Source: an uncultured Lachnospiraceae bacterium (lineage in GTDB: Bacteria > Bacillota > Clostridia > Lachnospirales > Lachnospiraceae). From it: a DNA stretch of 11,931 nt. The DNA is taken from assembly GCA_902795625.1 (NCBI GenBank), contig CADBLW010000022.1, positions 1-11,931 of the forward strand. Reading direction: 5' to 3'. The notes beneath the pieces were generated by a model. The model made no database searches. It was given only the letters and a program-made list of their open reading frames with translations, and was not told the origin of the DNA. The position numbers and the translations under genes were made by a program. Shown here piece after piece: positions 1 through 7,548 of the stretch. Numbering within the stretch: position 1 is the first letter of the stretch; each line of letters opens with the position of its first letter.

Positions 1-981
1 CGGAACACCCGCGAACGGCTCCTCGGGATCGATCCCTGCGCGTTTCATAAGCCAAAGGGAGATTTTCCCCTGGACAAGCCCGCAGAGCGCCTCCGCGGCG
101 TTTCTCGATGTAAACGCAGGATCAACCGCTCGGGACAATACCATATCACGGATTTCCGCCTCATCGGCCTCGGGGATCATGCGCACCGTCAGTTTCACCT
201 TTTCCCCCGCGGTGAGTGCCTTCGCGGCAAAGCGGCTCAACTGCATCACGGGGATCCCGCTGATGCCATAGTCCGTCCAGACGATCTCGCCCTTCTCGAG
301 GTACTCCTTGTCGCCGCAATCAAGCGTAAGCGCAGCCTCCATGCGGACACCGGCGATCTCCTTCTTCCCGTCCTGATCCGTCTCCAGCGGAACAAGCGCC
401 GGCTGATACCGCGTCACCGGAACGCCAAGGGCACGGAGTGTACGGAAGCCGAAATCGCTCTGTCCGAGACGGTCACCGGCAGGTCCGCCGCACGCGAGCA
501 CGAGCCGGTCAACAAATACGGTACTCACGGCTCCGCCCTGCTCCTTCACGGTCAGGTTGAAGCCGGAACCGTCGGTATTCTTTATAACATCGACGCGCGT
601 AACGTCGACGCCGTACATCACACGCACCCGAAGTCTCCTAAGCTCCGCCTCAAGCGCCGTGACTACGGCGGACGCCTGTTCACACTGCGGATACCAGTAT
701 CCGCGCCTGCAGCGGACCGGGATCCCGATCCCGCGGAAGAAATCAAGCACATCTTTTTTCGAAAAATGCTCTAAGACAACCTGCGCAGTTTCCGGCAGAT
801 CCGAACGGAACCACTCCGCGGACTGATCCTCATTTGCCAGGTTGCACCGACCGTTGCCGGTAGCGAGAAGCTTGCGCCCCGCACGGTCATTGTGTTCGAA
901 GACGGTTACGGAGGCTCCCTCGCGCGCAGCCATGATCGCGGCAAGCATACCGGATGCGCCGCAGCCGATGATACCGATCAT
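1..981 (-). CDS. HI0933/BaiN-family FAD-dependent oxidoreductase, C-terminus cut by window edge
   Basis: 327 codons are visible, reading without a stop from an ATG at 981 to base 1. The N-terminus carries a Rossmann dinucleotide motif (GIIGCGASG, residues 3-11), then an acidic strand end (VFEH), then GRKLLATGNGRCN. That last block is the signature of the HI0933/YhiN/BaiN flavoprotein family, often annotated as 'aminoacetone oxidase family FAD-binding enzyme'. A second FAD-contacting segment, LVLACGGPAG, lies near residue 160. Family members run to about 400-420 residues, so roughly the last 80-100 are missing. The start is supported by AAGGAGG five bases upstream, and the flippase stop lies 23 nt before the ATG, which implies one operon. 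The substrate is unknown; BaiN itself acts on bile-acid intermediates, but most homologues are uncharacterised. The family call is firm, the function is not. Confidence 0.9.
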   Translation of the reverse strand, partial: MIGIIGCGASGMLAAIMAAREGASVTVFEHNDRAGRKLLATGNGRCNLANEDQSAEWFRSDLPETAQVVLEHFSKKDVLDFFRGIGIPVRCRRGYWYPQCEQASAVVTALEAELRRLRVRVMYGVDVTRVDVIKNTDGSGFNLTVKEQGGAVSTVFVDRLVLACGGPAGDRLGQSDFGFRTLRALGVPVTRYQPALVPLETDQDGKKEIAGVRMEAALTLDCGDKEYLEKGEIVWTDYGISGIPVMQLSRFAAKALTAGEKVKLTVRMIPEADEAEIRDMVLSRAVDPAFTSRNAAEALCGLVQGKISLWLMKRAGIDPEEPFAGVP

Positions 982-1004
982 ACCGTCCTCCTTTCACAAA
1001 CCTC

Positions 1005-2663
1005 TCAACGCAGCAGCTTCAACTTGGTCAATACCTTGACCATAAGTGCACCCTTCGGCATGCGAAGGATCTCCTCCTTCGTGACTACCTTCAGAACAAG
1101 CAACGCCGAGAAATACACGGGGATCGCAAAAAGAATGCTCAAAACACAGGAAATCGAAGCGCTCAGTGCGAGATGAAGGAAATCATACAGGCACCTTGTG
1201 GATACACCCATGAAGACAGACGCCGTCAGAGGCAGCAGAAACGTCTTTTTGATCTCCTGTTTGTACTCGAGGTGTTTGGCAACGGAGCGCCAGTTGAGCG
1301 CGCTCACGATAAACGCGAACAACACGTTGCAGATCATCAATGCATAGGCATTCAGCTCCGTGAAATCAAGCAGGAAGCCGAGGACCACGGCGTGGGTCAC
1401 AAGTGCGATCGCACTGTGCACCACAGGGACATACAACCGGTTTATGCCCTGCAGGATACCGTTTGTCAGTGTGGAAAATGCGAACAGAACGATGCTGACG
1501 CTTCCGAGCTGCAGCATGTTTCTCGCGAGAGTATTCTGATCCGTCCAGAAGCGGAGCGTCCGAAGGATCGGGCCGCTGAGTACCGACATGCCGACCATGC
1601 AGGGAAACGCGATGATCATATTGAATTTGACGGCGACGGCTACCTTCTCGCGCATGGCGTCCCTGTGGCCGCGCACGAACTCCGCGATCAGACCGGGAAC
1701 AATGGCCGTTCCCATGGCGGATGCGACCGCGACGGGCACGGTGGTGAGAAGCTTGTATTTTCCGGAATAGATGCCCCACCACGTCGCGCGGATGCTCTCG
1801 TCAAAGCCCTTCGCGCGGAGGACGCGGTTAAAGACAAGCGTGTCCACCGTTCCGGAGAGCTGATATACCGTCTGCGATACAACGACAGGGATAACAGTCA
1901 GAATGATCAGATGCAGCACATGGAGCGGCCGTTCCGATGTGAACGGCTCTCCTGCTTCCTCCTCCGCCTTCTTCTCCGCTTCGATCAGCTTTCCGAAAGT
2001 CTTGTGGAATATCTCATAGATGATCAGCAGGGAGATGAACGAGGCAACCGCTCCGGAAAATGTACCGAGCGTGCCGCCCGCGGCACCGTACGAGAGACGG
2101 TCCGGATCGCCGACGTAATGTCGCAGCAGAAAATAGGATGCGCCGACGCTCACACCGGCGTTTACGATCTGCTCAATGATCTGCGAGATCGCCGTCGGCA
2201 CCATGTTGCCGTAGCCCTGGAAGTATCCGCGGATAACTCCCATGATGGAGAAGATCAGAATGGTCGGCGCCAGAACCTTAAGCGGCAGGATAACGCCTCT
2301 CTGGTCGATCGCCCTCGCGTAGATGTCCGCCCCGAAATAGCAGGCAAACATCGCGATGTTGCCCACCACCAGGCCGAACCCGATGGCGATCATAAACACT
2401 TTTCTCGCGTTCCTGTGCTGTCCCTGTACCGCTCTCGCGCTCACCAGCTTGGAAACCGCGAGAGGAAGGCTGTACGTAGAGAGCAACAGCGCGATATCGT
2501 AAAATTCAAACGCTATGTTGTAGTATCCGATGGCCTTCTCGCCGAGGATCGCCGTCATCGGGATCCGGTACAGCATGCCGATAAAACGGACGATCAGCGA
2601 TGCCGCGGCAAGGATCGAACCCTGCACAAGAATATTGTTCGTTTTTTTGTTCTGTTCCGTCAA
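1005..2663 (-). CDS. SpoVB/MurJ-family lipid-linked oligosaccharide flippase (polysaccharide biosynthesis protein)
   Basis: A 552-residue polytopic membrane protein with about 12-14 hydrophobic segments. The stretch RGYFQGYGNMVPTAISQIIEQIVN (about residues 145-168) matches the conserved block of SpoVB-like members of the MOP flippase superfamily. The N-terminal ILVQGSILAAASLIVRFIGMLYRIP is also typical. These proteins move undecaprenyl-linked glycan or peptidoglycan precursors across the cytoplasmic membrane. A charged loop (about residues 221-246, rich in E and K) probably faces the cytoplasm. The frame is open to an ATG at 2720, but I prefer the TTG at 2663. It gives MTEQNKKTNN with AAGGAG 10 nt upstream, whereas the longer form would add a 19-residue Gly/Arg-rich stretch unlike the family. 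Whether it serves sporulation, peptidoglycan or capsule cannot be decided here. Confidence 0.88.
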   Translation of the reverse strand: MTEQNKKTNNILVQGSILAAASLIVRFIGMLYRIPMTAILGEKAIGYYNIAFEFYDIALLLSTYSLPLAVSKLVSARAVQGQHRNARKVFMIAIGFGLVVGNIAMFACYFGADIYARAIDQRGVILPLKVLAPTILIFSIMGVIRGYFQGYGNMVPTAISQIIEQIVNAGVSVGASYFLLRHYVGDPDRLSYGAAGGTLGTFSGAVASFISLLIIYEIFHKTFGKLIEAEKKAEEEAGEPFTSERPLHVLHLIILTVIPVVVSQTVYQLSGTVDTLVFNRVLRAKGFDESIRATWWGIYSGKYKLLTTVPVAVASAMGTAIVPGLIAEFVRGHRDAMREKVAVAVKFNMIIAFPCMVGMSVLSGPILRTLRFWTDQNTLARNMLQLGSVSIVLFAFSTLTNGILQGINRLYVPVVHSAIALVTHAVVLGFLLDFTELNAYALMICNVLFAFIVSALNWRSVAKHLEYKQEIKKTFLLPLTASVFMGVSTRCLYDFLHLALSASISCVLSILFAIPVYFSALLVLKVVTKEEILRMPKGALMVKVLTKLKLLR

Positions 2664-2673
2664 AACCAGACCG

Positions 2674-2679
2674 CTCCTT
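2674..2679 (-). promoter_or_regulatory. Ribosome binding site supporting a TTG start for the flippase
   Basis: AAGGAG on the minus strand lies 10 nt upstream of TTG at 2663. No comparable Shine-Dalgarno sequence precedes the in-frame ATG at 2720, so this site decides the start. The spacing is slightly long, which leaves some doubt. Confidence 0.6.
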
Positions 2680-2795
2680 GAAAACCGATCCTGTCCGCCG
2701 CCGCGCGATGGGCCAGGCATCGTTTGTTATAGTTTGCGTTTTTATTTTTGCGTTTCTTTATTCCGCGTCATCAGTTGCTGCCGTTCCGCGGCTCA

Positions 2796-3302
2796 TTATT
2801 CCGCGTCTCTTCCGATGCCGAGCTCCGCAAGGATCTCCTCCTGCATCCGCTCCATCTCCTCGCGTTCCGCGTCATCCATGTGGTCGTACCCGAACAGATG
2901 AAGCATGCTGTGCGCCGTCAGAAACGCCATTTCCCGCTTGAGGGAATGACCGTACTCGGCAGCCTGGGCCATCGCGCGCTCCACGGAGATCACGATGTCG
3001 CCGAGCAGAAGCTCGCCGCTGTCCGGCTCAAAATAGTCTTCCATATGGTTCTCAAGCCCGTCGAAGCACCCCGGCTTCTCATAGTCCACCATCGGGAAGC
3101 TGAGAACATCCGTCGCACGGTCGATCCCGCGAAACTCTTTATTCATCGAATGGATTGCCGAGTCGTCCGTGAGAAGCATGTTGACCGTGCACTCATACGG
3201 GCAATCCACATAGTCGCAAGCCTTCTCAAACACCTTCGCAAGCACGCTTTCACACTCCGGGAACACGTCGCCTTCCCACTCGGATTCAAAGTAAAATGCC
3301 AT
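2796..3302 (-). CDS. ybeY: Endoribonuclease YbeY (16S rRNA maturation / ribosome quality control)
   Basis: 168 residues, a usual length for the UPF0054/YbeY family of single-strand metallo-endoribonucleases, which act in 16S rRNA 3'-end maturation and ribosome quality control. The zinc-binding signature is complete: HSMLHLFGYDH with histidines at 131, 135 and 141. The second conserved block, FRGIDRATDVLSFP (57-70), and GDIVISVERA (101-110) are present. The usual Gly after the first metal His is Ser here, a mild variation. The ATG lies 1 nt after the phoH stop, and its ribosome binding site (GGGGAGG, 6-nt spacing) sits inside the last codons of phoH, so translation is probably coupled. phoH-ybeY is a classic gene pair in Firmicutes and other bacteria. 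Confidence 0.96.
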   Translation of the reverse strand: MAFYFESEWEGDVFPECESVLAKVFEKACDYVDCPYECTVNMLLTDDSAIHSMNKEFRGIDRATDVLSFPMVDYEKPGCFDGLENHMEDYFEPDSGELLLGDIVISVERAMAQAAEYGHSLKREMAFLTAHSMLHLFGYDHMDDAEREEMERMQEEILAELGIGRDAE

Positions 3303-3303
3303 C

Positions 3304-4344
3304 TTATGCCTCCCCGCCGTCCTCGTTTCTCTTCACGGCGCGCACCGGTCTTCCGAACCGTCTTCCCGGGCGCTCCGGGCGATGCTTCTTCGCGGCGGCT
3401 TCTTCGTAGGACTCGTACGCCATGACGATCTTCTGTACGAGCGGATGTCTCACGACGTCGGCGCCTGTCAGCGCGGAAAATGCGATTCCCTCGATCCCGG
3501 TCAGCACCTTCGTCGCCACATCAAGGCCGGATATCTGGTCTGCCGGAAGGTCCTTCTGCGTGCGGTCACCGGTGACCACAACCTTGGAGCCGAAACCGAT
3601 ACGCGTGAGGAACATCTTCATCTGCGCCGGTGTCGTGTTCTGCGCCTCATCGAGAATGATGAAGGCATTGTCGAGCGTGCGTCCGCGCATGTACGCGAGA
3701 GGCGCGACCTCGATCAGCCCCTTCTCCATGTTCTTCGTGAACGACTCCGCTCCCATGATCTGGTAGAGCGCGTCGTACAGAGGACGCAGGTACGGGTCGA
3801 CCTTGCTCTGCAGATCACCGGGCAGAAAGCCGAGCTTCTCACCTGCCTCGATCGCCGGTCTCGTCAAAATGATTCGGCTCACCTCATCGTTCTTGAACGC
3901 CGTGACGGCCATCGCCATTGCGAGGTATGTCTTGCCGGTGCCGGCAGGTCCGACGCCGAACGTGATCATGTTGTCGCGGATATTGTCGACGTAATTCTTC
4001 TGTCCGAGAGTCTTCGGCTTGATCGGTCTGCCTGTGATCGTGTGGCAGATCAGTTCCGAGTCCACACCGAGCATGCTGCCCTCTTCATTTTCCTTCACAA
4101 GGGCAAGCGAGTAATTAACCTTCTGTATATCGATCTCGGATCCGCGCTCCGCAAGCGAAAGAAGCGTCGTGAGAACTCTCTTGGCCTTGTCACAGGGCCC
4201 GTCCTCGCCGACGACGCGTATCTCCTCCTCGCGCGTCACGATAGTCACGCGCAGTGTTTTTTCTATCTGCTTGGCGAATTCATCCATCTCGCCGAAGATA
4301 ATTTTCTGTCTGGAAACCGGGATACCGGTCAATGTTTCAACCAT
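3304..4344 (-). CDS. phoH: PhoH family ATPase (PhoH-like protein)
   Basis: 346 residues, a cytoplasmic P-loop NTPase of the PhoH family, related to superfamily 1 helicase cores and implicated in RNA metabolism. The N-terminal ~115 residues form the small KH-like or PhoH-specific region. Walker A is GPAGTGKT (132-139), Walker B is FIILDEAQN (228-236), and a downstream VVVTGDRTQ (255-263) matches the helicase-like motif III. The last ~25 residues are Arg/Lys-rich (HRPERPGRRFGRPVRAVKR), a basic tail that may bind RNA. The ATG at 4344 has GGAGG five bases upstream. It is the first gene after an extended -10 promoter and is followed directly by ybeY, as in many genomes. The biochemical role of this family remains poorly defined. 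Confidence 0.95.
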   Translation of the reverse strand: MVETLTGIPVSRQKIIFGEMDEFAKQIEKTLRVTIVTREEEIRVVGEDGPCDKAKRVLTTLLSLAERGSEIDIQKVNYSLALVKENEEGSMLGVDSELICHTITGRPIKPKTLGQKNYVDNIRDNMITFGVGPAGTGKTYLAMAMAVTAFKNDEVSRIILTRPAIEAGEKLGFLPGDLQSKVDPYLRPLYDALYQIMGAESFTKNMEKGLIEVAPLAYMRGRTLDNAFIILDEAQNTTPAQMKMFLTRIGFGSKVVVTGDRTQKDLPADQISGLDVATKVLTGIEGIAFSALTGADVVRHPLVQKIVMAYESYEEAAAKKHRPERPGRRFGRPVRAVKRNEDGGEA

Positions 4345-4374
4345 TCACACCTCCGAAAGTGCACAATCGGAAAT

Positions 4375-4409
4375 ATTATAGCAAATATCCCGGCAAAATA
4401 CCACAGGTT
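4375..4409 (-). promoter_or_regulatory. Extended -10 promoter for phoH-ybeY
   Basis: On the minus strand a perfect TATAAT (4380-4375) is preceded by TGC, giving an extended -10 element (TGnTATAAT). The -35 position holds only a poor match (TGGTAT, about 17 bp away), as expected where the TGn motif compensates. Transcription should start near 4368, giving a leader of about 24 nt before the phoH ATG. It lies directly behind the second rpsU terminator, so phoH is insulated from rpsU. Confidence 0.75.
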
Positions 4410-4411
4410 TA

Positions 4412-4453
4412 GCTCAAAAAAGAAAAATACAACCCGTCGGAAACTACGGGTTG
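4412..4453 (-). terminator. Second intrinsic terminator downstream of rpsU
   Basis: An 8-bp stem (4446-4453 paired with 4430-4437, core AACCCGT/ACGGGTT) with an 8-nt loop is followed on the minus strand by a T-rich tract (TATTTTTCTTTTTT, 4429 downward). It lies about 25 nt beyond the first terminator. There is no T-tract on the plus-strand side, so it works for leftward transcription. Confidence 0.85.
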
Positions 4454-4465
4454 CATTCAAGGTTT

Positions 4466-4502
4466 CACAAAGAAAACGGGAGAACCGGAAACCGGTTCTC
4501 CC
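4466..4502 (-). terminator. First intrinsic terminator downstream of rpsU
   Basis: A perfect 11-bp stem (GGGAGAACCGG paired with CCGGTTCTCCC, 4478-4502) closes a 3-nt loop and is followed by GTTTTCTTTG on the minus strand. It begins about 10 nt after the rpsU stop codon. Confidence 0.9.
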
Positions 4503-4512
4503 AGATCATTTC

Positions 4513-4689
4513 TTACTTGTACTTTCTCTTACGGGCAGCCTCGGACTTCTTCTTGCGACGTACGCTCGGCTTCTCGTAATGCTCTCTCTTGCGAATCTCC
4601 TGCTGGATGCCTGCCTTAGCGCAGTTTCTCTTGAATCTGCGAAGAGCGCTGTCCAGGGACTCGTTCTCTTTTACGATAACACTTGACAC
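4513..4689 (-). CDS. rpsU: 30S ribosomal protein S21
   Basis: 58 residues beginning MSSVIVKENESLDSALRRFK and ending in a highly basic tail (RRKKKSEAARKRKYK). This is the standard S21 layout and length in Clostridia. S21 sits on the 30S platform near the 3' end of 16S rRNA and aids initiation. I chose GTG at 4689 because AGGTGA lies five bases upstream and the product then matches the family N-terminus. An in-frame GTG at 4698 would add MRT and leave almost no spacing for a ribosome binding site. The gene is monocistronic: it has its own strong promoter, a leader with a hairpin, and two terminators. Confidence 0.97.
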   Translation of the reverse strand: MSSVIVKENESLDSALRRFKRNCAKAGIQQEIRKREHYEKPSVRRKKKSEAARKRKYK

Positions 4690-4694
4690 TGTTC

Positions 4695-4700
4695 TCACCT
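4695..4700 (-). promoter_or_regulatory. Ribosome binding site deciding the rpsU GTG start
   Basis: AGGTGA on the minus strand is complementary to the extreme 3' end of 16S rRNA and lies 5 nt before GTG at 4689. It overlaps the alternative GTG at 4698, which argues against that start. Confidence 0.7.
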
Positions 4701-4714
4701 GCCTTCCACAACGC

Positions 4715-4731
4715 CGGCGGCAGTTCCGCCG
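4715..4731 (-). promoter_or_regulatory. GC-rich hairpin in the rpsU leader
   Basis: CGGCGG and CCGCCG form a perfect 6-bp stem around a 5-nt loop, about 15 nt upstream of the rpsU ribosome binding site and within a leader of roughly 85 nt. There is no T-tract, so it is not an intrinsic terminator. A stable leader stem before a ribosomal protein gene could serve mRNA stability or autoregulation; that role is inference only. Confidence 0.4.
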
Positions 4732-4781
4732 AACGCCTTCGTCGCACTCATATTCATCGGAACAGGATGCGACCGTAACTC

Positions 4782-4809
4782 ATTGTACCACATAATCAGC
4801 GGATGTCAA
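4782..4809 (-). promoter_or_regulatory. Strong sigma-A-type promoter of rpsU
   Basis: On the minus strand a consensus -35 TTGACA (4809-4804) and -10 TACAAT (4787-4782) are 16 bp apart. TGG directly precedes the -10, giving an extended -10. An A-rich stretch (GCAGAAAAAG) just upstream of the -35 resembles an UP element. The predicted start is near 4775, leaving an ~85-nt leader. The -35 lies only 28 nt after the alaS stop. Confidence 0.88.
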
Positions 4810-4837
4810 CGACTTTTTCTGCGTTTTGCGGAAAGCC

Positions 4838-7504
4838 TTACGCGAGCTGTCCCGCTGCTGCTTCCTTCGCCTTGGCAACGCACGCATCCACACCTGCAGG
4901 GTTCTTTCCTCCGGCCTGTGCCATGTTCGGGCGTCCGCCGCCGCCTCCTCCGACGAGGGTCGCGATCTCCTTGATCAGGTTGCCCGCGTGAGCACCCTTC
5001 GCGATCGCGCCGTCGGTTGCCGCAGCAACGAGGTTGACCTTATCATCAAGCACCGAAGCGAGAACAATGACGCACTCGCCGAGCTTGGCCTTCATCTTGT
5101 CGCTGAAATTGCGGAGTGCGTTCATGTCAAGGTTCGGCACCTTGGCAGCGAGGATCTTGATGCCGTCCACCTCCGTAACATCCGAAAGCACATCCGAGAG
5201 GGATGCGTCGGCGATCTTCGCCTTCAGCTTCTCATTTTCCTGCTCGGAAGCCTTGAGCTCCGCGAGAAGCGACTCAATCTTCACCGCAAGGTTCGCAGGC
5301 TCGCACTTCGCTGCTCTTGCCGCCGAGAAGAGCTCCTGCTCGAGCGTCTTGTAATACTCAATCACATTGCCTGCCGTGATCGCCTCGATACGTCTCGTAC
5401 CGGCAGCGATACCGGACTCGCTGATAATCTTGAAGGATGCGATGCTTCCGGTGTTCGCAACATGCGTACCGCCGCAAAGCTCGATGCTGTAGCCTCCCAT
5501 GTCGACCACGCGGACGGTCTCACCGTATTTTTCGCCGAACAGCGCCATAGCGCCGGTCTTGCGCGCCTCGTCAATGCTCATCAGCTTCGTCACTACAGGA
5601 TAATCCGCAGCGATGGCCTCGTTCACGAGCGTCTCAACCTGCGCGATCTCCTCCTTCGTCATCGCGTTGAAATGCGAGAAGTCAAAGCGGAGTCTCTCGG
5701 GATTGACGAAGGAACCGGCCTGCTCGACATGGGAGCCGAGAACGGTGCGGAGCGCCTTCTGAAGCAGGTGCGTCGCGCTGTGGTTCTTCGCCGTTGCTGT
5801 TCTCTTGGCCTTGTCATACGCTACGGTAACGGTATCGCCCGTCTCGAAGGAACCGCCGACCACCGTACCGATATGAGCGATCTTGCCGCCCTTCAATTTG
5901 ATCGTGTCGACAACGTCAAATTCAGCCGTCGTCTCGCCTTCCTCCTCGACGAAAATGCGTCCGCAGTCGCCCTGCTGGCCACCCATTGTAGCGTAGCATA
6001 CGGTCTTGTCGGTGATGATCGCTCCGCTCTCACCCTCGGTGAGCACTGTTGCGATCTCTCCGTTTCCGTCGCTCTCCTTCGTCATGACGAGGATCTTCGC
6101 GTCACACGCTTCATTGTCGTAGCCGATGAACTCGGAGGTGATGGAGGGATCGATCTCATCGTACACGGTCGCGTCAGCGCCCATGTAGTTTGTCTTCTTG
6201 CGGGAGTTGCGCGCGAGGGTTCTCTGCGCCCCCATCGCCTTCTTGTAACCGTCGACGTCGATCGTCATGCCTCTCTCGGCAAGGATCTCCTCTGTGAGAT
6301 CAAGCGGGAAGCCGTACGTGTCATAGAGCTTGAACGCGTCGTCACCGGCGAGCACGTTCTTACCCTCGGCGACAAGCGCCTCCTCCATGCCGGCGAGGAT
6401 CTCAAGACCCTGGTCGATCGTCTTGTTGAATTTCTCCTCCTCATTGTTGAGGACGGTGAAAATGTATTCCTTCTTCTCCTCAAGCTCCGGATAGCCGTCC
6501 TTCGCATCGCGGATGACCGTCCCGCAGAGGTTCGCGAGGAACGCTCCCTTGATGCCAAGGAGACGTCCGTGTCTTGCCGCGCGTCTCAAAAGACGGCGGA
6601 GCACATAGCCACGGCCCTCGTTGGAAGGAAGGATACCGTCGCTCGTCATGAACGTCACGGAACGGATATGGTCCGTGATCAGACGGATCGAGACGTCCTT
6701 CTTCGGGTCGGTCTCATACTCAACACCCGCGAGCTCGCATACGCGGTCGCGAAGCGCCTTCATCGTATCGATATCGAACACGGTGTCCACGTCCTGGCAC
6801 ACTACAGCGAGACGCTCCAGACCCATACCGGTGTCGATGTTCTTGTTCGTGAGTTCCTCGTAGCCGCCCTTGCCGTCACCGTTGAACTGTGTGAACACGT
6901 TGTTCCACACTTCCATGTAGCGGTCGCAGTCGCAGCCTACGGTACAGCCGGGCTTGCCGCAGCCGTATTTTTCGCCGCGGTCATAATAGATCTCCGAGCA
7001 GGGGCCGCAGGGACCTGCGCCGTGCTCCCAGAAGTTGTCGGCCTTTCCGAAGCGGAAAATGCGGTCCTTCGCTACGCCGACCTCCTTGTTCCAGATGTCA
7101 AACGCCTCGTCGTCATCCTGATAGACCGAAGGGTACAGACGGTTCTCATCGAGGCCGATCACCTTCGTCAGAAACTCCCAGCTCCATGCGATCGCCTCAT
7201 GCTTGAAGTAGTCGCCGAAGGAGAAGTTGCCGAGCATCTCAAAGAAGGTGAGATGTCTCGCGGTCTTGCCGACATTTTCGATGTCACCGGTGCGAACGCA
7301 CTTCTGGCATGTCGTGACGCGGCGTCTCGGAGGGATCTCCTGCCCCGTAAAATAAGGCTTCAGGGGCGCCATGCCCGCGTTGATCAGCAGAAGGCTCTTG
7401 TCGTTCTGCGGAACGAGCGAAAAGCTGTTCATCTTGAGATGATCCTTGCTCTCGAAGAACTCCAGATACATTCTTCGAAGCTCATTCACACCGTATTTCT
7501 TCAT
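4838..7504 (-). CDS. alaS: Alanyl-tRNA synthetase
   Basis: 888 residues, full length for bacterial AlaRS, which charges tRNA-Ala and edits mischarged Ser and Gly. The catalytic domain (about 1-240) shows class II motif 2 around RHLTFFEMLGNFSFGDYF (83-100) and motif 3 near NIDTGMGLERLAVV (222-235). The tRNA-recognition region follows (RGYVLRRLLRRAARHGR, about 298-313). The editing domain holds all four zinc ligands: H575 and H579 in NHSATH, C677 and H681 in CGGTH. A coiled-coil-like stretch (about 735-765) leads to the C-Ala/DHHA1 domain with a GGGGGGRPNMAQAGG loop (852-866). The ATG at 7504 has GGAGG nine bases upstream. The xylanase stop is only 44 nt upstream and no T-box leader is visible there, which is unlike many Firmicutes alaS genes. 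No clear terminator follows the stop. Confidence 0.99.
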   Translation of the reverse strand: MKKYGVNELRRMYLEFFESKDHLKMNSFSLVPQNDKSLLLINAGMAPLKPYFTGQEIPPRRRVTTCQKCVRTGDIENVGKTARHLTFFEMLGNFSFGDYFKHEAIAWSWEFLTKVIGLDENRLYPSVYQDDDEAFDIWNKEVGVAKDRIFRFGKADNFWEHGAGPCGPCSEIYYDRGEKYGCGKPGCTVGCDCDRYMEVWNNVFTQFNGDGKGGYEELTNKNIDTGMGLERLAVVCQDVDTVFDIDTMKALRDRVCELAGVEYETDPKKDVSIRLITDHIRSVTFMTSDGILPSNEGRGYVLRRLLRRAARHGRLLGIKGAFLANLCGTVIRDAKDGYPELEEKKEYIFTVLNNEEEKFNKTIDQGLEILAGMEEALVAEGKNVLAGDDAFKLYDTYGFPLDLTEEILAERGMTIDVDGYKKAMGAQRTLARNSRKKTNYMGADATVYDEIDPSITSEFIGYDNEACDAKILVMTKESDGNGEIATVLTEGESGAIITDKTVCYATMGGQQGDCGRIFVEEEGETTAEFDVVDTIKLKGGKIAHIGTVVGGSFETGDTVTVAYDKAKRTATAKNHSATHLLQKALRTVLGSHVEQAGSFVNPERLRFDFSHFNAMTKEEIAQVETLVNEAIAADYPVVTKLMSIDEARKTGAMALFGEKYGETVRVVDMGGYSIELCGGTHVANTGSIASFKIISESGIAAGTRRIEAITAGNVIEYYKTLEQELFSAARAAKCEPANLAVKIESLLAELKASEQENEKLKAKIADASLSDVLSDVTEVDGIKILAAKVPNLDMNALRNFSDKMKAKLGECVIVLASVLDDKVNLVAAATDGAIAKGAHAGNLIKEIATLVGGGGGGRPNMAQAGGKNPAGVDACVAKAKEAAAGQLA

Positions 7505-7548
7505 CGTAGGTTACCTCCGTTATGCACAGATATCTTTATTGTCGTACA
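7505..7548 (-). other. Short xylanase-alaS junction, no terminator, no T-box
   Basis: These 44 bases hold the alaS ribosome binding site (GGAGG) and otherwise AT-rich sequence. I see no hairpin with a T-tract and no TGGNACCGCG-type T-box core. I also see no convincing -35/-10 pair, though AT-rich hexamers near 7530-7548 could be a weak -10. Confidence 0.6.

Noticed and set aside
1173..2681. A 502-codon plus-strand open frame opposite the flippase
   Set aside because: Same cause: it is in antisense codon register. The translation is a charged low-complexity shadow with no recognisable motif.
3382..4686. A 434-codon plus-strand open frame spanning phoH and rpsU
   Set aside because: It runs antisense through phoH, two terminators and rpsU, which is not plausible for a real gene.
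4810..4837. Terminator for alaS
   Set aside because: There is an A-rich stretch but no stable stem followed by a T-tract on the minus strand; the segment is better read as the upstream part of the rpsU promoter.
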